A stretch of DNA of 64,000 nt from Mesorhizobium sp. WSM4311. Lineage in GTDB: Bacteria; Pseudomonadota; Alphaproteobacteria; Rhizobiales; Rhizobiaceae. Made by a program: the position numbers and the translations under genes. Below the pieces are notes generated by a model that was not told the origin of the DNA, searched no databases, and saw nothing but the letters and a program-made list of their open reading frames with translations. The stretch lies in NCBI RefSeq assembly GCF_002295115.1, contig NZ_NSFV01000008.1, positions 1 to 64,000 on the forward strand, written 5' to 3'. Positions 48,433 to 58,108 of the stretch are shown here, piece after piece (the first letter of the stretch is position 1; every line of letters begins with the position of its first letter).

Positions 48433-49542
48433 ATGACCATGACCTATTACACCCTCGGCAATAGCGGCCTCAGGGTCAGCCGGCTGGCGCTCGGCACGAT
48501 GACTTTCGGCAAGGAATGGGGCTGGGGAGCTGACAGGGAGACAGCCCGCGCGATGTTCGACGCCTATGTCGAGGCGGGCGGCAATTTCTTCGACACGGCG
48601 GACCTCTACACCGGTGGCACGGCCGAAGCCTGGCTTGGCGAATTCATCGCCGAGCGGGGCTTGCGCGACACCGCGGTAATCGCCAGCAAGTTCACCATGA
48701 ACATGCAGCCGGGCAATCCGAATGCCGGCGGCAACGGCCGCAAGAACATCATGCGGGCGGTCGATGCCTCGCTGAAGCGGCTGGGCACCGACTATATAGA
48801 TCTCTATCTCATGCATGTGTGGGACAGGCTGACGCCGGCCGAGGAGGTCATGCGCTCGCTGGACGATCTCGTGCGCGCGGGGAAAATTCGCCATGTCGGC
48901 CTGTCCGATGTGCCGGCCTGGTATGCGGGACGGGCACAGGCGATCGCCGAGCTGCGCGGGTATGAGCCGGTTTCTGCCCTGCAGCTCGAATACTCCCTGG
49001 CCGAGCGCTCGATCGAGAACGAGTTCGTGCCTTTCGGCACGCGCCATGGCGCCGGCATCATGGTCTGGAGCCCGCTCGCCAGTGGGCTGCTCAGCGGCAA
49101 GTATCGGCCGGCCCAGGCCGGAAATGCCGGCCGGCTCGACGGTTTCCGCAATTCGGCTCATCCGGGATTCCAGAAATTCACGGAGCGCAACTGGGCCATC
49201 GTGGCCGAACTCGAAAAGGTCGCATCCGAACTCGGCCGCAGCATGCCGCAGGTCGCGCTCAACTGGGTGGCGACGCAGCCGGGGATCGCCACGGTCATCC
49301 TCGGTGCGACGACGCTTGCCCAGATCAAGGACAATCTTGGCGCGCTGGATTTCGAGATTCCGCTAGGGCTTCGCGACCGGCTGGATGCGGTCAGCAGAAC
49401 GCCGGCGCCGTTCCCTTATTCCTATTTCGGATCGCTGATACAGGCGCGCGTCACCGGTGGTGCAGCAACCGGCGACAAGCCCTCCAGCTACGCAACGCCG
49501 GTGCTTGTCGAGGGCGAGCCGGCCAGCGTGTCGACCGACTGA
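48433..49542 (+). CDS. Aldo/keto reductase
   Basis: The product is 369 aa, an NADPH-dependent TIM barrel. LGNSGLRVSRLALGTMTFGK, NFFDTADLYTGGTAEAWLGE (catalytic D and Y), VIASKFTMNM (K) and YIDLYLMHVWDRLTPAEEVM (H) form the tetrad, and GIATVILGATTLAQIKDNLG binds cofactor. The substrate is not predictable. The start at 48433 or 48439 follows GGAAAACG. An ATG at 48352 would overlap the preceding gene. Confidence 0.88.
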   Translation: MTMTYYTLGNSGLRVSRLALGTMTFGKEWGWGADRETARAMFDAYVEAGGNFFDTADLYTGGTAEAWLGEFIAERGLRDTAVIASKFTMNMQPGNPNAGGNGRKNIMRAVDASLKRLGTDYIDLYLMHVWDRLTPAEEVMRSLDDLVRAGKIRHVGLSDVPAWYAGRAQAIAELRGYEPVSALQLEYSLAERSIENEFVPFGTRHGAGIMVWSPLASGLLSGKYRPAQAGNAGRLDGFRNSAHPGFQKFTERNWAIVAELEKVASELGRSMPQVALNWVATQPGIATVILGATTLAQIKDNLGALDFEIPLGLRDRLDAVSRTPAPFPYSYFGSLIQARVTGGAATGDKPSSYATPVLVEGEPASVSTD

Positions 49543-49575
49543 TCGATCCCGCAGCTTGCCACCAATTTGCCGGTC

Positions 49576-49603
49576 GGGCGCCGCGTGACATCGCGGCGCC
49601 CTT
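49576..49603 (+). terminator. Terminator-like hairpin after the aldo-keto reductase gene
   Basis: A perfect 10-bp GC-only stem (GGGCGCCGCG, 49576-49585, with 49592-49601) has loop TGACAT and is followed by only TT. The stem is very stable but the T tract is poor, so termination may be partial before pyrH. Confidence 0.45.
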
Positions 49604-49701
49604 CGTGTATCGGAACTCGGCATCATGCCAATGTTCGGGCGCGGCGCCTGCGCGAGGGCGGCCAGCCCAGGCGCGACCACATGAAAAATGACGAGGACCA
49701 G

Positions 49702-50424
49702 ATGACGGTGAAGCCCCTCTACCGACGTGTCTTGCTGAAAGCGTCGGGCGAAGCGTTGATGGGCGAACAGCATTTCGGCATCGATGTCTCCGTCGTGGAT
49801 CGCATCGCCGCTGACATCGCCGAGGCCCGAGCGCTTGGCATCGAGGTCGGCGTCGTCATCGGCGGCGGCAATATCTTCCGTGGTGTGGCTGTCGCCTCCA
49901 AGGGCGGAGACCGCGTTACCGGCGACCACATGGGCATGCTTGCCACGGTCATCAACTCGCTGGCGCTGCGCACCTCGCTGAACAAGATCGGCGTCGACGC
50001 CGTGGTGCTGTCCGCGATCGCCATGCCGGAGTTGTGCGAAAGCTTTTCGCAGCGCCAGGCCACCGCCTACATGAACCAGGGCAAGGTGGTGATCTTTGCC
50101 GGCGGCACCGGCAATCCGTTCTTCACCACTGATTCGGCGGCGGCGCTGCGCGCGGCCGAAATCGGCGCCGATGCGCTGTTCAAGGGCACGCAGGTCGATG
50201 GCGTCTATTCGGCCGACCCAAAAAAGGATCCGAATGCGACGCGTTTCGAGCGCATCAGCCATGCCGAAGTCATAAATCGAGGCCTTTCCATCATGGATAC
50301 GGCTGCGATTGCACTTGCGCGCGAAAACAACATTCCGATAATCGTCTATTCGATCCACGAAAAAGGTGGTTTCGGCGATATTCTGAGGGGCGGCGGCCGC
50401 TGCACGGTCGTCGCGGACGGTTGA
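49702..50424 (+). CDS. pyrH: UMP kinase
   Basis: The product is 240 aa. YRRVLLKASGEALMGEQHFG, VGVVIGGGNIFRGVAVASKG, then GGTGNPFFTTDSAAALRAAE and FKGTQVDGVYSADPKKDPNA are signature blocks of the hexameric bacterial UMP kinase. The start at 49702 has GAGGA close upstream; the ATG at 49681 adds seven residues. It begins the pyrH-frr-uppS-cdsA-rseP series. Confidence 0.96.
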   Translation: MTVKPLYRRVLLKASGEALMGEQHFGIDVSVVDRIAADIAEARALGIEVGVVIGGGNIFRGVAVASKGGDRVTGDHMGMLATVINSLALRTSLNKIGVDAVVLSAIAMPELCESFSQRQATAYMNQGKVVIFAGGTGNPFFTTDSAAALRAAEIGADALFKGTQVDGVYSADPKKDPNATRFERISHAEVINRGLSIMDTAAIALARENNIPIIVYSIHEKGGFGDILRGGGRCTVVADG

Positions 50425-50532
50425 TCCGGAGCCTGATCCCTGGAAAGGGAGACCGGCTTTTCGAAAATCAGGCTCGAACAGGGCCTTGCCCCGAGGCAGT
50501 GAACCCGCGGCAGACGGGTCGAGGAGACTAAG

Positions 50533-51087
50533 ATGAGTGGTGAGTACGACGATCTCAAGCGGCGCATGGATGGGGCAATCGCCGCGTTCAAGCATGATTT
50601 GGCTTCGCTGCGGACCGGCCGCGCCTCCAGCAATCTGCTCGATGCCATCCAGGTGCAGGCCTATGGCACCACCATGCCGATCAACCAGGTGGCCAACGTC
50701 ACGGTGCCGGAGCCGCGCATGATCTCGGTGTCGATCTGGGACAAGTCGATGGTCGGCGCCGTCGATCGCGCCATCCGCGAATCCAACCTGGGCTTCAATC
50801 CCATCGTCGACGGCACCAATCTGAGGATTCCGCTGCCGGAGCTCAACGAGCAGCGCCGCAAGGAACTGGTCAAGATCTCGCACGGCTATGCCGAGAATGC
50901 GCGTGTCGCCGCGCGCCATGTGCGCCGCGACGGCATGGACTTCCTGAAGAAGGCCGAGAAGGACGGCGTTATCAGCGAGGATGATCAGCGCAAGCGTTCG
51001 GATCAGGTCCAGAAGCTTACAGACGAAACGATCAGCACCATCGATCATCTGCTTTCCGACAAGGAAGCTGAAATCATGCAGGTTTAG
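50533..51087 (+). CDS. frr: Ribosome recycling factor
   Basis: The product is 184 aa. [40 protein letters not shown] and [20 protein letters not shown] are conserved RRF segments. It splits post-termination ribosomes together with EF-G. GGAG precedes the ATG. It follows pyrH after 108 bases and precedes uppS by 32. Confidence 0.97.
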
Positions 51088-51119
51088 GGTTGGCGGCCGG
51101 CTGACCCGAAAGCGAGATC

Positions 51120-51854
51120 ATGACAACGCCCGCGCATGTCGCGATCATCATGGATGGAAATGGACGCTGGGCCAAGGCGCGCGGCATGCCGAGGCTTGCC
51201 GGTCATCGCGCCGGCGTCGAGGCATTGCGCAAAACGGTGCGCGCGGCGCCCGATCTCGGCATCTCCTACCTGACCGTCTATGCGTTCTCGTCGGAAAACT
51301 GGTCGCGGCCGAAGGCCGAGGTCAGCGACCTGATGGGACTGTTGAAGCTGTTCATCCGCCGTGATCTCGCCGAACTGCACCAGAGCGGCGTGCGGGTCAG
51401 GATCATCGGCGACAGGGCAGGGCTGCAGGCCGACATCCGAGGGTTGCTCGAAGAGGCCGAATCGCTGACCGCGCGTAACGAGTCCCTGACGCTGGTGATC
51501 GCCTTCAACTATGGCGGGCGCGACGAGATCGTCCGCACGGCGCGCAAGCTTGCCTTGGCCGCGGCGCGCGGCGAAATCGACGCCGAATCGATCACAGCAG
51601 AGAGCTTTGCCGGCTGTCTCGACACGCAAGGCATTCCCGATCCGGAACTGGTCATACGCACCAGCGGCGAGCTTCGCCTGTCCAACTTCCTCTTGTGGCA
51701 GGCCGCTTACAGCGAGCTCGTCTTCCTGCCTTGCTATTGGCCTGACTTCAGCCGCGAACACCTTGCCGAGGCGTTGCGCGAATTTGCCGGCCGCGAGCGC
51801 CGTTTCGGCGGAGTGGGCCCGCAAGACGTCGCTTCGCGACCGGCCGCGGGATGA
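51120..51854 (+). CDS. uppS: Undecaprenyl diphosphate synthase
   Basis: The product is 244 aa. [20 protein letters not shown] contains the catalytic Asp of cis-prenyltransferases. [40 protein letters not shown] and [20 protein letters not shown] complete the family motifs. It makes the C55 lipid carrier for peptidoglycan and O-antigen. It overlaps cdsA by 4 bp. Confidence 0.95.
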   Translation: MTTPAHVAIIMDGNGRWAKARGMPRLAGHRAGVEALRKTVRAAPDLGISYLTVYAFSSENWSRPKAEVSDLMGLLKLFIRRDLAELHQSGVRVRIIGDRAGLQADIRGLLEEAESLTARNESLTLVIAFNYGGRDEIVRTARKLALAAARGEIDAESITAESFAGCLDTQGIPDPELVIRTSGELRLSNFLLWQAAYSELVFLPCYWPDFSREHLAEALREFAGRERRFGGVGPQDVASRPAAG

Positions 51855-52666
51855 GCAACCTTCAGCTCCGCGTCATTTCAGCGGTCGTGCTTGCCGTCAT
51901 CGCCCTCGGCCTGACCTGGCTTGGTGGCCTGCCATTCCGACTGCTGTGCGCGGCCATGTCGGCGATGATCTTCTACGAGTGGACACGCATGTCGCGGCCA
52001 GCCGCGGCCCATGGGCTGGGCTTCCTGCCCGAGGCGCTGGCCGTCGTTTTCATCAGTGCCTTGATTGCCGGGCTTGCCGCATGGTGGCTGCTGCTGCTCG
52101 TCGCGATTCTGATCGCCGTTACGGCGACTGCCGCCCTGGTTCGCAAGGCCGGGCAGTGGGAGGCAAGCGGTCTTGCCTATGCCAGCGTGTCCGGCCTGTC
52201 GCTTGCGTTGTTGCGTGATGGCGACCTTCCGGGCCTCGTCGCCATCCTGTTCCTGTTCGCGGTCGTCTGGGCGACCGACATTTTTGCCTATTTCGTCGGG
52301 CGCGCCGTCGGTGGTCCCAAGCTGGCGCCGTCGATTTCGCCCGGCAAGACGCGCAGCGGCGCGGTCGGCGGCGCGGTTGGCGGCGTTGTCGCCGGGGTCG
52401 TGCTGGCAGCAGCCGCCGGTGCCGGCAATCTGGCCTTGCTTGGCCTCGTGGCGCTTGTGCTTTCGATTATCGCTCAGGCTGGAGACCTGTTCGAATCCTG
52501 GGTCAAGCGGCGGCATGGCCGCAAGGATTCGGGCGTGCTCATTCCAGGCCATGGCGGTGTCATGGACCGTGTCGACGGGCTTGTCGCGGCGGCTCTTGCC
52601 CTATACGTCATTGGCTGGATTTCGGCGGGCGCCGATCATCCGGCGCAGGGGCTATTTCCGATTTGA
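51851..52666 (+). CDS. cdsA: Phosphatidate cytidylyltransferase
   Basis: The product is 271 aa with about seven helices. The C-terminal signature [20 protein letters not shown] followed by [10 protein letters not shown] is the CdsA metal-binding motif, and [20 protein letters not shown] is the preceding conserved loop. It makes CDP-diacylglycerol. The next gene is rseP after 95 bases. The dxr gene found here in many other bacteria is absent. Confidence 0.94.
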   Translation: MSNLQLRVISAVVLAVIALGLTWLGGLPFRLLCAAMSAMIFYEWTRMSRPAAAHGLGFLPEALAVVFISALIAGLAAWWLLLLVAILIAVTATAALVRKAGQWEASGLAYASVSGLSLALLRDGDLPGLVAILFLFAVVWATDIFAYFVGRAVGGPKLAPSISPGKTRSGAVGGAVGGVVAGVVLAAAAGAGNLALLGLVALVLSIIAQAGDLFESWVKRRHGRKDSGVLIPGHGGVMDRVDGLVAAALALYVIGWISAGADHPAQGLFPI

Positions 52667-52761
52667 ACGGTGTCGTTTCACGATCTGGTGCGGGCGTGCC
52701 TTGGATTCGCCTGGATTGATGTCACAGTCACCGCGACAGCGGAAGAATTTGAGGGCATGAG

Positions 52762-53904
52762 TTGAACGGGATTCTTCACGCGATTTTCAGCACCGAAGGC
52801 TTTTTTCTCGGCACGCTCGTGCCGTTTCTCTTCGTGCTGACCGTGGTCGTGTTCGTCCACGAGATGGGCCACTACCTCGTCGGTCGCTGGTGCGGCATCG
52901 GAGTCAGGGCCTTCTCGATCGGCTTCGGTCCCGAACTCATCGGCTTCAACGACCGGCATGGCACGCGCTGGAAGCTTTGCGCCATACCGCTTGGCGGCTA
53001 TGTCAAATTTGTCGGCGACATGAACGCCACCTCCAGCCAGCCCACCTCGCAAGAGCTCGAAACGCTGACCGACGAGGAGCGCAAGGTTGCCTTCCACACC
53101 CAGGCCATCTGGAAGCGTGCGGCGACCGTGGTGGCTGGACCCCTGTTCAATTTCCTTCTGGCGATCGTCGTCTTCTCCGTGCTGTTTGCGTCCTATGGGC
53201 GTTATGTCGCAGAGCCCATGGTGGCGGAAGTCACAGCGGACAGTCCGGCGGCAAAGGCCGGCATCCAGCCTGGCGATCGATTCGTCAGTGTCGACGGCAG
53301 CAAGGTCGAAACCTTTGGCGATGTGCAGCGGCTGGTCTCGGGCCGCGCCGGCGATACCATCACCTTTGTCATGCTGCGCGGCGGCAAGGAAATCACGGTG
53401 ACCGCGACGCCGCAGTTGATGGAGCAGCAAGACGCGCTCGGCAACAAGGTCAAGGTCGCAGTGATCGGCGTTGTCAACAACAAGGAACTCGGTCAGCCGC
53501 GTCTCATCACCTACACACCGGTCGGGGCGGTTGCGGCGGCAGTTGAGGAAACGGGCCACGTCATCGAACGCACCGGCCAGTTCTTGCAGCGTTTCGCCGT
53601 CGGGCGCGAGGACAAGTGCCAATTGGGCGGTCCCGTCAAGATCGCGGACATGGCCGGCAAGGCGGCGAAACTCGGTTTCGAATGGCTCGTGCAGCTCGTC
53701 GCGCTGCTCTCCGTTGGCATAGGTATTCTAAACCTTTTGCCGATTCCCCCCCTCGACGGCGGCCATCTGTTGTTCTACGGGGTGGAGGCCGTCATTCGCC
53801 GGCCGGTGTCGGAACGGATGATGGAAATGGCCTATCGGGCCGGTCTGCTCCTGGTCTTGTGCTTCATGGGTTTCGTATTCTGGAACGATCTGTTTGGGTG
53901 CTGA
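52762..53904 (+). CDS. rseP: Site-2 intramembrane protease RseP
   Basis: The product is 380 aa from a TTG start with GAGGG upstream. H33-E34-M-G-H37 (VVFVHEMGHYLVGRWCGIGV) is the zinc motif, and LPIPPLDGGHLLFYGVEAVI the second metal-binding segment. One PDZ domain is visible at about 140-220 (DSPAAKAGIQPGDRFVSVDG). It cleaves anti-sigma factors and signal peptides within the membrane. The frame spans the whole family length. Confidence 0.93.
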   Translation: MNGILHAIFSTEGFFLGTLVPFLFVLTVVVFVHEMGHYLVGRWCGIGVRAFSIGFGPELIGFNDRHGTRWKLCAIPLGGYVKFVGDMNATSSQPTSQELETLTDEERKVAFHTQAIWKRAATVVAGPLFNFLLAIVVFSVLFASYGRYVAEPMVAEVTADSPAAKAGIQPGDRFVSVDGSKVETFGDVQRLVSGRAGDTITFVMLRGGKEITVTATPQLMEQQDALGNKVKVAVIGVVNNKELGQPRLITYTPVGAVAAAVEETGHVIERTGQFLQRFAVGREDKCQLGGPVKIADMAGKAAKLGFEWLVQLVALLSVGIGILNLLPIPPLDGGHLLFYGVEAVIRRPVSERMMEMAYRAGLLLVLCFMGFVFWNDLFGC

Positions 53905-54025
53905 AATCATGAAGAAATTTGGCTTTGGCATGGTCGATGTTGAGACGCCGTTTACCATGCACGGGGATATGAGTGACGCGAAAGCCACGCACCAGGGTTA
54001 AGTAAATACAAATTAACCAGAAGCC

Positions 54026-54053
54026 TTGCGTGTAGGGAAAATCCGGTTAATAC
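54026..54053 (+). promoter_or_regulatory. Putative promoter of bamA
   Basis: TTGCGT (54026-54031), 16 bases, then TAATAC (54048-54053), about 70 bp before the bamA ATG in a 217-base AT-richer gap. It would let bamA and the lipid A genes be transcribed separately from rseP. Confidence 0.5.
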
Positions 54054-54121
54054 GGTAGGGGAAATTACCGCACGTCCGGTTTTCTCGCCGTGGGGACTAC
54101 GAGAAAAGGTTATTAAGCCCG

Positions 54122-56503
54122 ATGAAGGCAGCATCCAAGTTTCTGAGCGCCGCGTCAGCGGCGGCACTGTCCGCCGCTCTGGTCGTGCCAGGTGCGCTCG
54201 CAGTACAATTCGTTGCCACATCGGCGGCTGAAGCCGCTGTCGTCAGCAGGGTCGAGGTGAGCGGCAACCAGCGTGTCGACGCCGATACCATCCGCAACTA
54301 CATCACCATCAAGCCCGGCAAGGCCTTCTCCAGTTCCGATGTGGACGCGGCCGTCAAGGCGCTGTTTGGCACTGGCCTGTTCTCGGACGTGCAGATCAAT
54401 CAGGTCGGCTCGACGCTGGTGGTCAAGGTTGCCGAATACAAGGTCGTCAACCAGGTGCTGTTCCAGGGCAACAAGAAGCTCAAGGACAACGCGCTCCAGG
54501 CGGCGGTCCAGCTGAAGCCGCGTGGCACATTCTCGCAGGCGACGCTCGATTCCGACGTCGAGGCCGTGAAAGCCGCTTATAGGCGCATAGGCCGCGATGA
54601 TGCAGGCGTGACCACGCAGATCATGGAACTCGGCGACAACCGCGTGAACGTGGTGTTCCACATCACCGAAGGCGACCGTACGCAGATCGCGGCGATCAAT
54701 TTCGTCGGCAACAGCGCCTATTCGAGCCGCCGTCTGTCGGACGTGATCAACACCAAGCGTTCGTCCTGGGTGTCGTTCATCCTGCGCGACGACGTCTATG
54801 ACGAGGACAAGCTGCGCGCCGACCAGGAGCTGCTGCGCCGCTTCTATTACAACCACGGCTACGCCGATTTCCAGGTCGTGTCGGCCGTCGGCGAACTCGA
54901 CAATGCGACGAACAAATACACGGTCACCATCACCGTCCAGGAAGGCGAGCGCTACAATTTCGGCGATATCAGCGTCGAAAGCACGATCCCGGAAGTCGAC
55001 TCCAAGTCGCTAGAATCGGTGGTCGAGACCCACAAGGGCGATGTCTACAACGCCAAGGATGTCGAGGACTCCATCATCGCTCTCACCGAGAAGGTGGCCG
55101 GTTCAGGCTATGCCTTCGCGCAGGTAACGCCGCGCGGCGATCGCAATTTCGAGAACCATACGATTTCGGTGGTCTATACGGTCGACCAGGGCACCAAGGC
55201 CTATATCGAGCGCATCGAGATCCGCGGCAATGACCGCACGCGTGACTATGTCATCCGCCGCGAATTCGATGTCAGCGAAGGCGATGCGTTTAACCAGGTG
55301 CTCATCCAGCGCGCGAAGAAACGCCTGGAAGACCTGAATTATTTTGACAAAGTCGAAATCTCGACGGTGCCCGGCTCGCAGCCCGATCAGGTCGTGCTTG
55401 TGGTCGACGTGGTCGAAAAGTCGACGGGTGAATTCTCCGTTGGCGCCGGCTATTCGACCGGCGGTGACTCGGCAGGCCCGTCCGTCGAAGGATCGATCAC
55501 CGAGCGCAACTTCCTCGGCCGCGGCCAGTTCATCAAGCTGTCGGCGGGCGGCGGCAAGAATTCGCGCGACTACAGCGTGTCATTTACCGAGCCGTATTTC
55601 CTCGGACGGCGCATCGCCGCCGGCTTCGACATCTACAAGTCGACGAGGCAATACAACGACAACTATGACAGCGATACCGTAGGTGCGACGGTTCGCTTCG
55701 GGCTGCCGATCACCAACAGCATCACGACCCAGCTGGCGTATAATATCTCTCAGGAGAAGTATAAGGTCGACGACAGTTGCGGTCCTACCAGTGTCGGAGA
55801 CCCAGACGGCGCCTGTACGATTTCGCCAGCCATCCTGGATGGCATCGCAGAAAGCCCCTGGATCAAGTCTTCGGTCAGCCTGGGATTGGTCTACAACACC
55901 ATCGACGACATGAAGAACCCGCATGAGGGTATCTATGCCAACACGACGGTGGAGGTCGCGGGTCTCGGCGGCGATGCCAAGTTCGTGAAGATCACCGGTC
56001 GCGGCAGCGTCTATCAGACTCTGTCCGAACAGCTCGACCTTGTCGGCCTCATTTCAGGTGGCGCTGGCCACGTCGAGGGTTACGGCAACGAAGGTGGTCT
56101 GCGCATCTTCGATCAGTTCCAGAGTACCGACCGCATGATCCGCGGCTTTGCCTATGGCGGCATCGGTCCGGTCGACTCCTCCGGTGTTGGCGACCATCTG
56201 GGCGGCACGACCTATTTCAACGCCTCTGCCGAGGCCCAGTTCCCGCTGCCGGTCGTTCCCGAGAGCTTCGGCCTGCGTGGCGCGGTCTTCGCCGACGCTG
56301 CAACGCTCTACGGCAACAAGATTGCTGATCAGACACTGGTCGATCAGGACTCGACCGGCATGAAATTGCGCGCTTCGGTCGGCGTCGGCCTAATGTGGGC
56401 CTCGCCGTTCGGTCCGATCCGTATCGACTATGCGATCCCGGTCAAGAAGGAAGCGAGCGACGACGTGCAGGAATTCAACTTCGGCATATCGACCCGCTTC
56501 TGA
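54122..56503 (+). CDS. bamA: Outer membrane protein assembly factor BamA
   Basis: The product is 793 aa. A signal peptide (about 1-40) is followed by POTRA repeats from VVSRVEVSGNQRVDADTIRN to about residue 415, including IAAINFVGNSAYSSRRLSDV and KAYIERIEIRGNDRTRDYVI. A 16-strand barrel follows with FLGRGQFIKLSAGGG and a conserved RGF loop (MIRGFAYGGIGP), ending in FNFGISTRF with terminal Phe. It inserts beta-barrel proteins into the outer membrane. Confidence 0.95.
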   Translation: MKAASKFLSAASAAALSAALVVPGALAVQFVATSAAEAAVVSRVEVSGNQRVDADTIRNYITIKPGKAFSSSDVDAAVKALFGTGLFSDVQINQVGSTLVVKVAEYKVVNQVLFQGNKKLKDNALQAAVQLKPRGTFSQATLDSDVEAVKAAYRRIGRDDAGVTTQIMELGDNRVNVVFHITEGDRTQIAAINFVGNSAYSSRRLSDVINTKRSSWVSFILRDDVYDEDKLRADQELLRRFYYNHGYADFQVVSAVGELDNATNKYTVTITVQEGERYNFGDISVESTIPEVDSKSLESVVETHKGDVYNAKDVEDSIIALTEKVAGSGYAFAQVTPRGDRNFENHTISVVYTVDQGTKAYIERIEIRGNDRTRDYVIRREFDVSEGDAFNQVLIQRAKKRLEDLNYFDKVEISTVPGSQPDQVVLVVDVVEKSTGEFSVGAGYSTGGDSAGPSVEGSITERNFLGRGQFIKLSAGGGKNSRDYSVSFTEPYFLGRRIAAGFDIYKSTRQYNDNYDSDTVGATVRFGLPITNSITTQLAYNISQEKYKVDDSCGPTSVGDPDGACTISPAILDGIAESPWIKSSVSLGLVYNTIDDMKNPHEGIYANTTVEVAGLGGDAKFVKITGRGSVYQTLSEQLDLVGLISGGAGHVEGYGNEGGLRIFDQFQSTDRMIRGFAYGGIGPVDSSGVGDHLGGTTYFNASAEAQFPLPVVPESFGLRGAVFADAATLYGNKIADQTLVDQDSTGMKLRASVGVGLMWASPFGPIRIDYAIPVKKEASDDVQEFNFGISTRF

Positions 56504-56519
56504 TCGGCGGCCAACGATG

Positions 56520-56545
56520 CTCCCGGATTTTTTTGGATCCGGGAG
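56520..56545 (+). repeat. Inverted repeat between bamA and lpxD
   Basis: CTCCCGGAT (56520-56528) is perfectly repeated in inverse at 56537-56545, with loop TTTTTTGG. There is no T tract after the stem, so it is not a standard terminator for the plus strand. It may attenuate or stabilise mRNA between the two genes. Confidence 0.5.
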
Positions 56546-56579
56546 AAATGTTCCGACCTAGCTGGATATAGCTTCTGGA

Positions 56580-57635
56580 ATGACCGATCCGGTGTTCTTC
56601 GCGCCATCACGCCGGTATACGGCGGCCGAAGTCGCGAATCTGACCGGCTCGGTGCTTGTCGATTCCGGCCAATCCGACGTTTCGATCGAGGCGCTGGCGC
56701 CGGCCCACGAAGGCGGCGCAAATGCGCTCGTCTTCGTCGACGGCAGGCGCAATTCCGCGCTGATGTCGTCATTGCGGGCGGCTGCGGTGCTGTGTCCGGC
56801 GGAATTCGCCAACAAGGCGCCGTCCGGCGTCGCCGTATTGATCCATCCGCGTCCGCAACAGGCATTCGCGCTGGTCGGCCGGCTGCTGTTTCCGACAGCC
56901 GCCACGCCGGGCCCAATGACCGGTGAAACCGGTGTTTCAGCGCATGCCCATATCGATCCGACCGCCCATGTCGAAGCTGGCGCCATAATCGAGGCCGGTG
57001 TGGTCATCGGGCCAGGCGTCTCGATCGGCAGCGGCACCGTCATCGCGCCAAACGCGGTCATTGGACAATCCTGCCAGATCGGCCGTGACGGCTATGTCGG
57101 CCCGGGCGCCAGCATCCAGTATGCGCTGATCGGCAATCGGGTCATCATCCATGGCGGCGCCAGGATCGGCCAGGACGGCTTCGGCTTTGTCGGCGGTGCC
57201 AAGGGCCCGGAACGCGTTCCCCAGATCGGACGGGTCGTCATCCAGGATGATGTCGAGATCGGCTCCAATTCCACCGTCGACCGCGGCGCCATGTCCGATA
57301 CGATCATCGGTCAGGGCACCAAGATCGACAATCTCGTGCAGATCGCCCATAACGTCCGCATCGGCCGCAATTGCATAGTGGCGGGGCTTTCAGGTATTTC
57401 CGGTTCCGTGGTCGTGGGTGACAACGTTACGATGGGCGGTGGCGTCGGGCTCGCGGATCACTTGACCATCGGCTCAGGGGCCAAGCTTGCCGCCAGAAGT
57501 GGATTTATGAGCAATGTTCCCGCCGGCGAGATCTGGGGCGGTTATCCGGCACAGCCGATGGCGGAAGCCATGCGGGAGATAGCCATGTTGCGCACGATGG
57601 CCAGGGCACGCAAGCAGGGCAAGGACAATGGCTGA
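56580..57635 (+). CDS. lpxD: UDP-3-O-acylglucosamine N-acyltransferase LpxD
   Basis: The product is 351 aa. The N-terminal substrate domain includes [20 protein letters not shown]. Then comes a left-handed beta-helix of hexapeptide repeats ([20 protein letters not shown]) with [20 protein letters not shown] and [10 protein letters not shown], which includes the catalytic His. It adds the second acyl chain in lipid A synthesis. It overlaps fabZ by 8 bp. Confidence 0.95.
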   Translation: MTDPVFFAPSRRYTAAEVANLTGSVLVDSGQSDVSIEALAPAHEGGANALVFVDGRRNSALMSSLRAAAVLCPAEFANKAPSGVAVLIHPRPQQAFALVGRLLFPTAATPGPMTGETGVSAHAHIDPTAHVEAGAIIEAGVVIGPGVSIGSGTVIAPNAVIGQSCQIGRDGYVGPGASIQYALIGNRVIIHGGARIGQDGFGFVGGAKGPERVPQIGRVVIQDDVEIGSNSTVDRGAMSDTIIGQGTKIDNLVQIAHNVRIGRNCIVAGLSGISGSVVVGDNVTMGGGVGLADHLTIGSGAKLAARSGFMSNVPAGEIWGGYPAQPMAEAMREIAMLRTMARARKQGKDNG

Positions 57636-58095
57636 TATGGTGGCGGCGACGACGCTGGAAGCGGTCGACATACTGGGGCTGATGAAGCTCCTGCCGCACC
57701 GCTATCCTTTCCTGATGATCGACCGCATCGTCGACATCGATGGCGACGATTCCGCCGTCGGCATCAAGAACGTCACCATCAACGAGCCGCATTTTCAGGG
57801 GCATTTCCCGGAGCAGCCGGTGATGCCGGGCGTGCTGATCGTCGAGGCCATGGCGCAGACGGCAGGCGCCATCTGCATCCGCAGCCTTGGGGCGTCGAAG
57901 CCGTCGCTGGTCTATTTCCTGACCATCGACAACGCCAAATTCCGCAAACCGGTCGTTCCCGGCGACCAGTTGAAGATTCACGTCAAGAAAATCAAGAAGC
58001 GCGGCAACCTGCTCAAATTCGCCTGCGAAGCCCTGGTCGATGGCACCAAGGCGGCCGAGGCCGAGATTTCAGCCATGATGGTCACCGGCGACTGA
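57628..58095 (+). CDS. fabZ: 3-hydroxyacyl-ACP dehydratase FabZ
   Basis: The product is 155 aa with a hot-dog fold. [20 protein letters not shown] has the catalytic His, and [20 protein letters not shown] the catalytic Glu. It dehydrates hydroxyacyl-ACP in fatty acid elongation and competes with LpxA and LpxD for the same acyl-ACP. It sits between them in one operon. Confidence 0.96.
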   Translation: MADMVAATTLEAVDILGLMKLLPHRYPFLMIDRIVDIDGDDSAVGIKNVTINEPHFQGHFPEQPVMPGVLIVEAMAQTAGAICIRSLGASKPSLVYFLTIDNAKFRKPVVPGDQLKIHVKKIKKRGNLLKFACEALVDGTKAAEAEISAMMVTGD

Positions 58096-58108
58096 CGATC
58101 GAGTGCTT

